DNA of 64,000 nt from BP-464 sp045805505 (GTDB lineage Bacteria; Actinomycetota; Thermoleophilia; Solirubrobacterales; Solirubrobacteraceae), in assembly GCA_045805505.1 (NCBI GenBank), contig JBJMLA010000100.1:1-64000 (forward strand). Direction: 5' to 3'. The position numbers were made by a program, and so were the translations under genes. The notes beneath the pieces were generated by a model. It was not told where the DNA came from and did no database searches. It worked only from the letters and a program-made list of their open reading frames with translations. Within the stretch, counting starts at the first letter, position 1; every line of letters begins with the position of its first letter. Shown here in pieces: positions 1-7,369 of this stretch.

Positions 1-926
1 CGCTGGCCATCGTCGCCCACCGCCTCAGCGAGCGCGGCACTCTCGACCTCGACGCGCCGGTCGCGCAGTACTGGCCCGAGTTCGCCGTCGCGGGCAAGGA
101 GTCGATACCTGTGCGCTGGCTGCTCAGCCATCAGGCCGGACTCCCCGCGCTGCACCGGACCCTCACCGTCGAGGACATCGCCGGATGGAAGGTGCCTACC
201 GCCGCCATCGCCGCCGAGGCACCGGCATGGGACCCAGGCACCGACCACGGCTACCACGCCATCACGTTCGGGTGGCTGGTCGGCGAGGTCATCAACCGCG
301 TGACCGGCTCCACGTGCGGCCAGGTGTTCGCCGAGGAGATAGCCCGCCCGCTCGGGCTCGACCTGTACATCGGGTTGCCGAGATCAGAGCACTCACGGGT
401 CGCGCCCCTCATCCCTGCCGCGCCGCCACCGGAAGGCCCGGATGAGCTGACACAGCGCCTGCTCGACCCTCAGAGCCTGGCCCACTGGGCGTTCCTCCTT
501 CCCTCGGGCCTGTTCACCGTCGCCAACGACCCCGCGTTCTGGGCCGCCGAGATGCCGGCCGGCAACGGTATGGGTACGGCTCGCGCCCTGGCACGGATGT
601 ACGCCGCAGTGATCGGTGAGGTCGACGGTACCCGTCTGCTCCAACCGGAAACGGTTGCCCGCGCCTCACAGGAGCAGTGTCGAGGCATCGACCGCGTCAC
701 CGGCTACGAGACCACCTATGCCCTCGGCTTCCAGCTGCCGTTCCCGTACCGACCAATGGCCGGCCCCGGCTCGTTCGGTCACTACGGGCTCGGCGGCTCG
801 GTCGGGTTCGCGCACCCCGAGCTCGGCTTCGCCTTCGGGTACGCGGTCAACCAGATGGGTCCTGGCACGCCCGCCGACAAGCGCTCGGTGCCACTCGTCG
901 AAGCCGTCGTTCGCTGCGTCTCGTAA
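1..926 (+). CDS. Serine hydrolase, beta-lactamase/esterase (EstB-like) family, 5' end cut by window
   Basis: The reading frame is already open at position 3 and ends with TAA at 924-926, so the N-terminus lies outside the window. The visible start matches the class C beta-lactamase/EstB fold just after the nucleophile helix (HRLSERGTLDLDAPV, then LLSHQAGLP). A GYHAITFGWLVGEV segment supplies the second active-site Tyr, and a glycine-rich GHYGLGGSVGF near the end stands where the family has its third motif. The SxxK nucleophile is not in view. These enzymes hydrolyse esters or beta-lactams; the substrate cannot be read from sequence. G+C looks lower than in most of the window. Confidence 0.8.
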   Translation, partial: LAIVAHRLSERGTLDLDAPVAQYWPEFAVAGKESIPVRWLLSHQAGLPALHRTLTVEDIAGWKVPTAAIAAEAPAWDPGTDHGYHAITFGWLVGEVINRVTGSTCGQVFAEEIARPLGLDLYIGLPRSEHSRVAPLIPAAPPPEGPDELTQRLLDPQSLAHWAFLLPSGLFTVANDPAFWAAEMPAGNGMGTARALARMYAAVIGEVDGTRLLQPETVARASQEQCRGIDRVTGYETTYALGFQLPFPYRPMAGPGSFGHYGLGGSVGFAHPELGFAFGYAVNQMGPGTPADKRSVPLVEAVVRCVS

Positions 927-959
927 GCGCCGCTCTTCGCGGCAGGCAAGACTGCGGGC

Positions 960-1376
960 ATGGCGAAAGCAGCGACGAAAACGGCCAAGCACAAGCCGAA
1001 GAAGCCGACCCTCTGGAAGACCTCTCCCGACGAGCACGACTACCCGGCGGCCTATGACTATCTCAGCCTCCTCTTCCCCGAGAAGACAACACGGGTCATC
1101 GTCAATCGGCTACGCACGGCTGAGATCGTCCACCGCAAGGCCAAAGACCTGCTGCGGGCGAGTGGGCTCCACCTGCTGTCGTCGGACAGCGAGCACGTGT
1201 CCAAGGACATGAACAAGGTGACGAACGGCATCCTGCTCTCGCCGGTGCTCTTGGTCCGCGGGGACCTCGGGTGCAGCCGGATGCTGCTCGTGGCCGACGG
1301 CTATCACCGCATCTGTGCCAGCGAGCACTTCAGTGAGAACTGGGACATCCCGTGCAAGATCGCGGACGTGCCCTGA
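960..1376 (+). CDS. Hypothetical protein with ParB/sulfiredoxin-like motif
   Basis: This is a 138-residue protein with a basic, Lys-rich N-terminus (first 17 residues) and no signal peptide or membrane segment. Near the C-terminus it carries LLVADGYHRICAS, which resembles the DGxHR loop of ParB/sulfiredoxin-fold proteins; that assignment is inference from the motif only. It starts 33 bases after the serine hydrolase and may be cotranscribed with it. AAGACT lies six bases before the ATG, close to the leaderless promoter pattern seen elsewhere in the window. Function is unknown. Confidence 0.6.
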   Translation: MAKAATKTAKHKPKKPTLWKTSPDEHDYPAAYDYLSLLFPEKTTRVIVNRLRTAEIVHRKAKDLLRASGLHLLSSDSEHVSKDMNKVTNGILLSPVLLVRGDLGCSRMLLVADGYHRICASEHFSENWDIPCKIADVP

Positions 1377-1891
1377 CCGCACAGACCCACACTGAGGGGC
1401 GAACGGAGCTCTTCCACGAGGCGACGGTCATGGCGCTGTACGTCTCGGTGGTGTTGATCGCCGAGTTGGCAGCTGTCCCCGAGAGGCACATGGCGAACGG
1501 CCACGTCACTGGTCCGATCGGCGGACAGCTGCTGGAGATCTTGTGGGGTACGGCCATCGGTCTCACCCTGGCCCACTGGTTCGCCTTCAAGCTCGCTGCC
1601 CCGGCGTTTCGCGGTTCACACGTCAGTGTCCGCGATACCTATCTCGCCCTTGCCCAACTCGCGGGGGCCGTGCTGGTGGCGGCCATCACCAGCCTGCCGG
1701 TGCTGCTGCTATCGGACGTGCGCGCTCAAGAGACGATCGGCGACATCCCGGCTGTGATCATCGGAGGCGTGGCGTACCTCGTCGCCCGACGGGCGGGAAA
1801 AGCACAACCGGCCGCCGTGTTCTATGGCGTCACGGCCGCGGCCGTCGGCATCGTCGTGGCCCTGGTGAAGACGGCCCTGGCCGCCCACTGA
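1352..1891 (+). CDS. Multi-pass membrane protein of unknown function
   Basis: This 179-residue protein has about four to five hydrophobic segments, at roughly residues 27-42, 60-85, 95-118, 130-145 and 155-178. No known transporter motif is recognisable. The GTG at 1352 overlaps the end of the preceding gene by 25 bases; an ATG at 1430 is an alternative that would remove the hydrophilic N-terminal stretch but keep all membrane segments. It ends three bases before the convergent ligase fragment. Membrane location is well supported; the role is not. Confidence 0.55.
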   Translation: MQDRGRALTAQTHTEGRTELFHEATVMALYVSVVLIAELAAVPERHMANGHVTGPIGGQLLEILWGTAIGLTLAHWFAFKLAAPAFRGSHVSVRDTYLALAQLAGAVLVAAITSLPVLLLSDVRAQETIGDIPAVIIGGVAYLVARRAGKAQPAAVFYGVTAAAVGIVVALVKTALAAH

Positions 1892-1894
1892 GAC

Positions 1895-2515
1895 CTACTC
1901 GTCGCCCTTGGCGTCCGTCTCGTCCTGCTGGAAGAGCTTCAGCAGCTCGTCCTTCTGCACCTTGTCGGTGCCGGTGCGAGGAAGATCGTCGACGATCTTG
2001 ATCTGGCGCGGCGACTTGTAGTCGGCCATCCGCTCCCGGGCCCAGTCGACGAGCTCCTTCTCCTTGGTGCTGGCGCCCTCGCCGAGGCGGACGACGGCGA
2101 CCGGAATCTCGCCCTTGCGATCGTCGGGCAGACCGATGACGGCGGCCTCGAGGATGTCGGGATGTTCCTCCAGCGAGCGCTCCACCTCGACCGCAAACAC
2201 TGAGTACCCGCCGTGCTTGATGACGTGCTTCTTACGACCGGCAAACTGCACGAGGCCCATCGGCCCTCTGCGCGCGAGGTCGCCGGTGCGCAGGAAGCCG
2301 TCCTCGGTCATCGTCTCCTTGGTGGCGTCGTCCTGCCCGTGATACCCCTTCATCACGCCCGGGCCCTTCACGACGAGCTCGCCGACCTGGCCGATGCGGA
2401 CGTCGTCGCCGGTGTCGTCGTCGAGCACACGCAGCTTGTAACCGGGCAGCGGCGACACCACGTTGCTGGTGAGAGGCAGGTTCATCATCGGCAGCGAGAA
2501 GCGCACGGCGACGCC
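1895..2515 (-). pseudogene. C-terminal fragment of an acyl-CoA ligase (AMP-forming), 5' half missing
   Basis: The minus strand encodes the last ~200 residues of a class I adenylate-forming ligase. Visible parts are the linker region (SPLPGYKLRVLD), the RTGDLARRG motif, the hinge segment GRKKHVIKHGGYSVFAVEVE and, near the end, PRTGTDKVQKDEL with the expected catalytic Lys. The ATP-binding half and the central Y-G-x-x-E region are absent: recognisable homology stops around 2510-2525, where a second ligase begins on the other strand. Such enzymes activate fatty or aromatic acids as acyl-CoA. As it stands this copy cannot be active. Confidence 0.7.
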
Positions 2516-2519
2516 GCCG

Positions 2520-3337
2520 CCGACGAGCAGTACTTCGCCGGTCTGCGGGCGATGCTCGGGCTCGACCAGGTCGTGGCCATCAACGTCGGCGCGGCGCCCA
2601 CGCCCGTCGAGGTCCTCGAGTTCTTCCACGCGATCGGCCTGCCGCTCGCGGAGCTGTGGGGCATGAGCGAGACGTGCGGCGCCGGCACCTGCAACCCGCC
2701 CGAGCGCATCAAGATCGGCACGGTCGGACCGGCCGCCCCGGGCGTCGAGATCAAGCTCGACACCGATGGCGAGGTGCTCATCAAGTCCGACGTCGTCATG
2801 AAGGGCTACCGCAACCTGCCCGACAAGACCGCCGAGACGATGACCGAGGACGGCTTCCTGCGCACGGGCGACATCGGCGAGCTCGACTCCGACGGCTACC
2901 TCAAGATCGTCGACCGCAAGAAGGAGCTCATCATCAACGCGGCCGGCAAGAATATGTCGCCGGCCAACATCGAGGCGACGGTCAAGAGCTCGACGCCGCT
3001 GATCGGCCAGGCCGCGGTGATCGGCGACGCCAAGCCCTACAACACGGCGCTGATCGTCCTGGACGCCGACTTCGCGCCGGCCTGGGCCGCCAAGCAGGGC
3101 ATCGAGGACCCGACGCTCGAGTCGCTGGCCGGCAACGAGAAGATCCGCGAGGCCATCCAGGCCGCCGTCGACGAGGGCAACGAGAAGCTCGCCCGCGTCG
3201 AGCAGATCAAGAAGTTCACGATCGTCGAGGGCGACTGGCTACCCGGTGGCGACGAGCTGACGCCGACCATGAAGCTCAAGCGCAAGCCGATCGCCGAGAA
3301 GTACGCGGACGACATCGCCGCGATGTACGCCAAGTAG
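2520..3337 (+). pseudogene. C-terminal fragment of a long-chain acyl-CoA synthetase, 5' half missing
   Basis: The plus strand from about 2520 encodes the second half of a FadD-type ligase. It shows LWGMSETCGAG (the Y/W-G-x-x-E region), GYRNLPDKTAETM, the RTGDIGELDSDGYLKIVDRKKELI hinge in two adjoining parts and NAAGKNMSPANIE. The first half, including the Ser/Thr-rich ATP loop, is missing, and no start codon with homology lies upstream. It is a different ligase from the one on the minus strand, because their conserved segments differ in sequence. It ends seven bases before the convergent dioxygenase gene. Confidence 0.72.
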
Positions 3338-3344
3338 TCCCTCT

Positions 3345-4118
3345 CTACACGCCGATCGTCAGGTTGGCGACGAACCCGTTCTCCGGGGTGCCGGTGACCG
3401 TGGCGAGCTGGCGGATCGCGCGATCGTCGCTGAACACGCCGTCGGCGGCCAGCGAGGTGCGGGCGAGGTTGGCGATGCTGCCCGGGTAGCCGCCGGCCGC
3501 GTAGGCCTTCCTGGCGGCGGCGCGCGGCAGCGCGATCTGCGACGTCTTGACGATCGGGCCGCCCGCGACGGCCTTGGCGACCGAGGAGTAGACCTCGAAG
3601 TGGATGTGCGGCCAGCGGCCCGGGTAGCAGCCGGGGAAGATCGTCTTGAACCAGGCGGTCCCGTCGGAGCCGGTCCTGGCGATGCCGCGCAGGTAGTTCT
3701 CGTCCTCGACCCCGGCCGAGTACATGGAGTAGCGCCCCCGGCGGTCGCAGTGCCACACGTAGACGGCCAGCCCGGCGAGCGGCGCGTAGTCGTCCGAGGC
3801 GTCGGTGACGGTCAGGTTGACCCGCAGCGGGACGCCCTTGGCCAGCGTGCGGCTCTCGCCGATGCTGCGCCGGATGTCGTGGCGCACGATGCCCGTGTCG
3901 TCGAGCACGTCGGGACCGTTTGACCCGTCGCCGGGGAATGGCCCGGCGGTCTCGGTCGGCACCGTGCCGGTGGGCGTCGCCGCCAGCGCGGCGCGGGCGC
4001 CGAGCGTCGTGAGCACGGCGGCCGCGCCGCCCGCGCCGAAGATGCGCAGGGCGTCGCGGCGCGAGGCGAGCCTGACGAGATCCTCGTGGAGGCCGTCGCC
4101 GTGGTCGTGCTGTTCCAT
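3345..4118 (-). CDS. Tat-exported intradiol ring-cleavage dioxygenase-like protein
   Basis: This 257-residue protein belongs to the protocatechuate/catechol dioxygenase fold, whose members open catechol rings between the two hydroxyls using non-haem Fe(III). The Fe ligands expected for the family can be placed: Tyr in DRRGRYSMYS, Tyr in GCYPGRWPHIHF, and the two His of PHIH. The N-terminus has a twin-arginine signal (SRRDALRIFGAGG, then a hydrophobic stretch to ALA), so export of the folded enzyme is likely. Start ATG 4118 is chosen because it leads directly into the signal peptide. It lies 41 bases downstream of the acyl-CoA dehydrogenase gene on the same strand. Confidence 0.85.
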   Translation of the reverse strand: MEQHDHGDGLHEDLVRLASRRDALRIFGAGGAAAVLTTLGARAALAATPTGTVPTETAGPFPGDGSNGPDVLDDTGIVRHDIRRSIGESRTLAKGVPLRVNLTVTDASDDYAPLAGLAVYVWHCDRRGRYSMYSAGVEDENYLRGIARTGSDGTAWFKTIFPGCYPGRWPHIHFEVYSSVAKAVAGGPIVKTSQIALPRAAARKAYAAGGYPGSIANLARTSLAADGVFSDDRAIRQLATVTGTPENGFVANLTIGV

Positions 4119-4159
4119 GCGCGACATCCTGCCCGACGACCCTGGGAAGTCCATGGGGA

Positions 4160-5335
4160 TCAGGCGATCAGCGACCGGCCGACGATCTCCTTCATGATCT
4201 CGTTGGTCCCGGCGTAGATGCGGCTGATGCGAGCGTCGGCGAACAGCCGGGCGATGGGGTATTCGAGCATGTAGCCGTAGCCGCCGAAGAGCTGCAGGCA
4301 GCGGTCGATGACGCGGCCCTGGACCTCGGTGCAGAACAGCTTGACCTCGGCGGCGCGCTCGACCGACAGCGAGCCCTCGACGAGCTGCATCGTCGCCTCG
4401 TCGACGAAGGCCTGCGCGGCGTCGGCCTCGGTCTGGCAGGCGGCGAGCTCGAAGCGCGTGTTCTGGAACGAGGCGATCGGCGAGCCGAAGGCCTCGCGCT
4501 CCTTGACGTACTCGATGGTCATGCGCACCGCGGCCTGCGCGGTGGCCACGCCGACGACTGCCACGCTGAGGCGCTCCTGGGCGAGGTTGTGGACCATCTG
4601 TGCGAAGCCCTGGCCCTCGCCGACCAGCAGGTTCTCGACGGGCACGCGCGCGTCGTTGAAGAACAGCTCCGCGGTGTCCTGGGAATGCATCCCGATCTTC
4701 TCGAGGTTGCGCCCGCGCTCGAGGCCCGGGGTGTCGCCCTCGATGATCAGCATGCTGATGCCGCGGTGGCGCTCGGCCGGGTCGGTCTTGACGGCGGTGA
4801 CGAGCAGATCCCCGTTGATGCCGTTGGTGATGAACGTCTTGGCGCCGTTGACGACGTAGTGGTCGCCGTCGCGGATCGCCTTGGTCTTGATGCCGGCGAG
4901 GTCCGAGCCCGCGCCCGGCTCGGTCATGGCGATCGCGGTGATCAGCGAGCCGTCGGTGATGCCCGGCAGCCAGCGCTGCTTCTGCTCCTCGTTGCAGTAC
5001 TCGAGGAAGTACGGCAGGCAGACGTCGTTGTGCAGCGTCAGGCCGACGCCGAACCCGCCGAGCGACAGGCGGAAGCACTCCTCGCTGAGCACGACGTTGA
5101 AGCGGAAGTCGTCGACGCCGGCGCCGCCGTACTCGTCGGGCACCTGCGTGGCGATGAACCCGTTGGCGCCCGCGGCGGCGAAGACCTCCCGCGGCACGAT
5201 GCCGTCGTGCTCCCATTCGTCGAAGCGCGGCGCGACCTCCTTGGTCAGCCAGCGGCGGACGCTCTGGCGGAAGTCCTCGTGCTCGTCCTCGAAGATCCGG
5301 CGGCGGGAGGAGGTGGTCGTCTCGGTCGCGCTCAT
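4160..5335 (-). CDS. Acyl-CoA dehydrogenase
   Basis: A 391-residue flavoprotein of the acyl-CoA dehydrogenase family, which introduces the alpha,beta double bond in fatty-acyl or branched acyl-CoA and passes electrons to ETF. Family segments are clear: the N-terminal helical domain, AMTEPGAGSDLAGIKT, FITNGINGD, the C-terminal LFGGYGYMLEYPIARLFADAR and YAGTNEI. The YEG glutamate used by MCAD-type enzymes reads YAG, as in long-chain/isovaleryl types, where the base sits on another helix. Start ATG 5335 is preferred over an upstream ATG because TACGCT lies eight bases before it. The broken ligases nearby suggest acid degradation. Confidence 0.93.
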   Translation of the reverse strand: MSATETTTSSRRRIFEDEHEDFRQSVRRWLTKEVAPRFDEWEHDGIVPREVFAAAGANGFIATQVPDEYGGAGVDDFRFNVVLSEECFRLSLGGFGVGLTLHNDVCLPYFLEYCNEEQKQRWLPGITDGSLITAIAMTEPGAGSDLAGIKTKAIRDGDHYVVNGAKTFITNGINGDLLVTAVKTDPAERHRGISMLIIEGDTPGLERGRNLEKIGMHSQDTAELFFNDARVPVENLLVGEGQGFAQMVHNLAQERLSVAVVGVATAQAAVRMTIEYVKEREAFGSPIASFQNTRFELAACQTEADAAQAFVDEATMQLVEGSLSVERAAEVKLFCTEVQGRVIDRCLQLFGGYGYMLEYPIARLFADARISRIYAGTNEIMKEIVGRSLIA

Positions 5336-5343
5336 GGCGTGCA

Positions 5344-5349
5344 AGCGTA
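5344..5349 (-). promoter_or_regulatory. Candidate -10 hexamer TACGCT for acyl-CoA dehydrogenase
   Basis: TACGCT on the minus strand ends eight bases before ATG 5335. The position fits a leaderless transcript; no Shine-Dalgarno site is present. Confidence 0.5.
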
Positions 5350-5422
5350 TGGCCACCGAGCGGGCGCCGGCGACCAGAACCGGTCCAATGGCCGGGTCCG
5401 GCCGGGGCTGTGCCGTGCCGCG

Positions 5423-6415
5423 CTAGGCGCCGGAGGCAGCGGCGTCGCGAGCCGGTTTGGCCCGGTACATGGCGGTGTCCGCACGGTGCAACACCGACGA
5501 CGCCGTGTCGCCGTCCTCGAAGAAGGCGGCCCCGACGCTCAGCCGCGGTGGCGTGACCCCATCCGGACCCGCGGCGTTGGCGAGGTGCGTGATCCGCTCG
5601 GCGACGGTGTCGAACTCGGCGGCAGAGGCGAGCCCGGGACACACCACGACGAACTCGTCCCCGGCGATGCGGGCCACCGTGTCGGTCGGCCGTGTGGCCG
5701 CCCGCAGGCGGTCGGCGATCTGGCGCAGCAGTTGGTCGCCGGCCGCATGGCCGAGGTGGTCGTTGACCTGCTTGAAGGCGTCGACGTCGCAGTAGAGGAC
5801 GCCGACATCACCACGACCGCGCTCGCGCTCGGCGATGGCCAGCGCCAGCCGATCGAGCAGCAGGGTGCGGTTGGCGAGCCCGGTGAGCGGATCGCTGACG
5901 GCGAGCTCACGAAGCTCGGCGTTGCGGCTGCGCAGCTCGAGGTGCGCCGATGCCTGCCGGGCCAAGGCGACAAGCGCCTCCTCCTGCTCGTCGGAGAGGG
6001 AGCGCGGCTCGTCACCGAAGACGCAGACGACGCCCACGGGCTGGCCGGCGACGACGATCGCTGCCCCGGCGTAGAAGCGCAGGTGCGGCGTCCCGGTGAC
6101 GAACGGGTGGGAGCGCCATTCGTCGCTGCCGGTCGTGTCCGGCACGCTGAGCATGCCGCCGGGCGTCTGGACCGTGGCGCTGCAGAACGAGATGTCGGCC
6201 GCGACGCTGGATCCCTGACCGTCCTCGACGCCGACGATGGCCTTGGTCCAGTGACGATGGTCATCGACGAAGTTGACGGCGGCGATGTCGCTGTGACAGC
6301 ACACGGCGGCCAGTCGCGCGATGTCGTCATAGGCGGGCTCGGCCGGGGTGTCCAGGATCGCGAGGTCCGCGAGGACGGCCAGGCGGTCGGGATCATCGAG
6401 GGCGGACGGGACCAT
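5423..6415 (-). CDS. GAF-GGDEF protein, probable diguanylate cyclase
   Basis: A 330-residue soluble signalling protein. Residues ~20-160 form a GAF sensor domain (conserved FYAGAAIV and GVVCVFGDEP), followed by a GGDEF domain from ~170. The signature reads AGDEF (251-255) instead of GGDEF, a variant known from active cyclases. Asp210 of LYCDVDAFKQVNDH is the expected metal ligand. RPTD (242-245) lies five residues before the signature and matches the RxxD product-inhibition site. It probably makes c-di-GMP in response to a small ligand. It is divergent from the DMT transporter gene. Confidence 0.88.
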   Translation of the reverse strand: MVPSALDDPDRLAVLADLAILDTPAEPAYDDIARLAAVCCHSDIAAVNFVDDHRHWTKAIVGVEDGQGSSVAADISFCSATVQTPGGMLSVPDTTGSDEWRSHPFVTGTPHLRFYAGAAIVVAGQPVGVVCVFGDEPRSLSDEQEEALVALARQASAHLELRSRNAELRELAVSDPLTGLANRTLLLDRLALAIAERERGRGDVGVLYCDVDAFKQVNDHLGHAAGDQLLRQIADRLRAATRPTDTVARIAGDEFVVVCPGLASAAEFDTVAERITHLANAAGPDGVTPPRLSVGAAFFEDGDTASSVLHRADTAMYRAKPARDAAASGA

Positions 6416-6484
6416 GGTCCGTGGTATCGGCCGCGGAGCCCCGTCCTTGAAGCCGCGGAGGCCGCTGGCCTAGCCTGACCCGGC

Positions 6485-7369
6485 ATCAGCGCCTCCGTAG
6501 CACTCGGCCTCGGGTTTGCCGTCGCGACCGCGCTCGCGTCCGTCCTGGGCTTCCTGTGGAAGCACAAAGGCGCCGTCGCGGCGCCGGCGGTGGAGTGGTC
6601 GAACCCGCTCAAGAGCACGTGGGCGCTGTTCAAGTCGCCCTGGTACGCGCTGGGACTGGCCGTGGCCATGGGCTCGTGGGGCCTGCACGTCGCCGCGCTG
6701 TCGCTCGCGCCGATCTCGCTGGTCCAGTCGATCATCGCCGGCGGGCTGGTGCTGGTGACCATCCTGGCCGACCGGCTGTTCGGGATGAACGTGAGCCGCC
6801 GCGAGTGGTTCGGCGTCGCGCTGATGGCGGCGGGCCTCGCGTTCCTGGCCGCGACGCTGAAGGGCACCGCCGACGACGCGCACAACTCGTGGGAGACCGG
6901 GACCCTGGCGCTCTACGCCGGCGGCGCGACGTTGATCGGCACCGTGCTGATCGTCGTCTCGCGCGGCAAGCGCAGCGAGGGGCTCTACCTCGCGGCGTCG
7001 GCCGGCGCGCTGTGGGGCGCCTCCGACATCTCGATCAAGGCCCTGAGCGGCCGCCTCGACGACCTCGGCGGCGGCGTGCTGCTGCACCCGCTGGCGCTGG
7101 TGATCCTGGCGCTCTCGCTCTACGGTCTGCTGGTCAGCGGCCGCAGCCTGCAGCTCGGCGATGCGGTCCCGGTGATCGCGGTGACCAGCGCGGTGGCCAA
7201 CATGCTGACCATCGCCTCGGGCCCCGTCGTCTTCGGCGAGCCGATGCCCGGCGACACGCTCGGGGTGGTCGTGCGCGTCGCGGCGTTCGTGCTCGTCGTC
7301 GCCGCTACCGCGCTAACGCCGCCGCCCATGCCGGCAGAAGCGACTGACCCGCAACCAGCAGCGTCGTGA
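6485..7369 (+). CDS. DMT/EamA-like membrane transporter with unclear start codon
   Basis: The protein is built of about nine to ten hydrophobic segments with a DMT-like repeat (SLAPISLVQSIIAGGLVLV, TSAVANMLTIASGPVVFGEP). The first GTG in frame is 6590, but the frame upstream encodes a good first membrane helix (SVALGLGFAVATALASVLGF) that would be lost. Reading from 6485, the codon is ATC; TAGCCT lies at 6471-6476, eight bases before. So initiation at a non-standard ATC, or a base error in an original ATG, seems more likely than GTG 6590. The substrate is unknown. The 3' end overlaps the convergent GGDEF-EAL gene by 65 bases. Confidence 0.65.
   Translation: MSASVALGLGFAVATALASVLGFLWKHKGAVAAPAVEWSNPLKSTWALFKSPWYALGLAVAMGSWGLHVAALSLAPISLVQSIIAGGLVLVTILADRLFGMNVSRREWFGVALMAAGLAFLAATLKGTADDAHNSWETGTLALYAGGATLIGTVLIVVSRGKRSEGLYLAASAGALWGASDISIKALSGRLDDLGGGVLLHPLALVILALSLYGLLVSGRSLQLGDAVPVIAVTSAVANMLTIASGPVVFGEPMPGDTLGVVVRVAAFVLVVAATALTPPPMPAEATDPQPAAS

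Noticed and set aside
3345..5642. A minus-strand frame of 765 codons through the dioxygenase and the acyl-CoA dehydrogenase region
   Set aside because: Only the part below 4118 encodes the dioxygenase. The rest is the wrong frame of the dehydrogenase gene, very rich in Arg, and is open only because stop codons are rare in this G+C-rich DNA.
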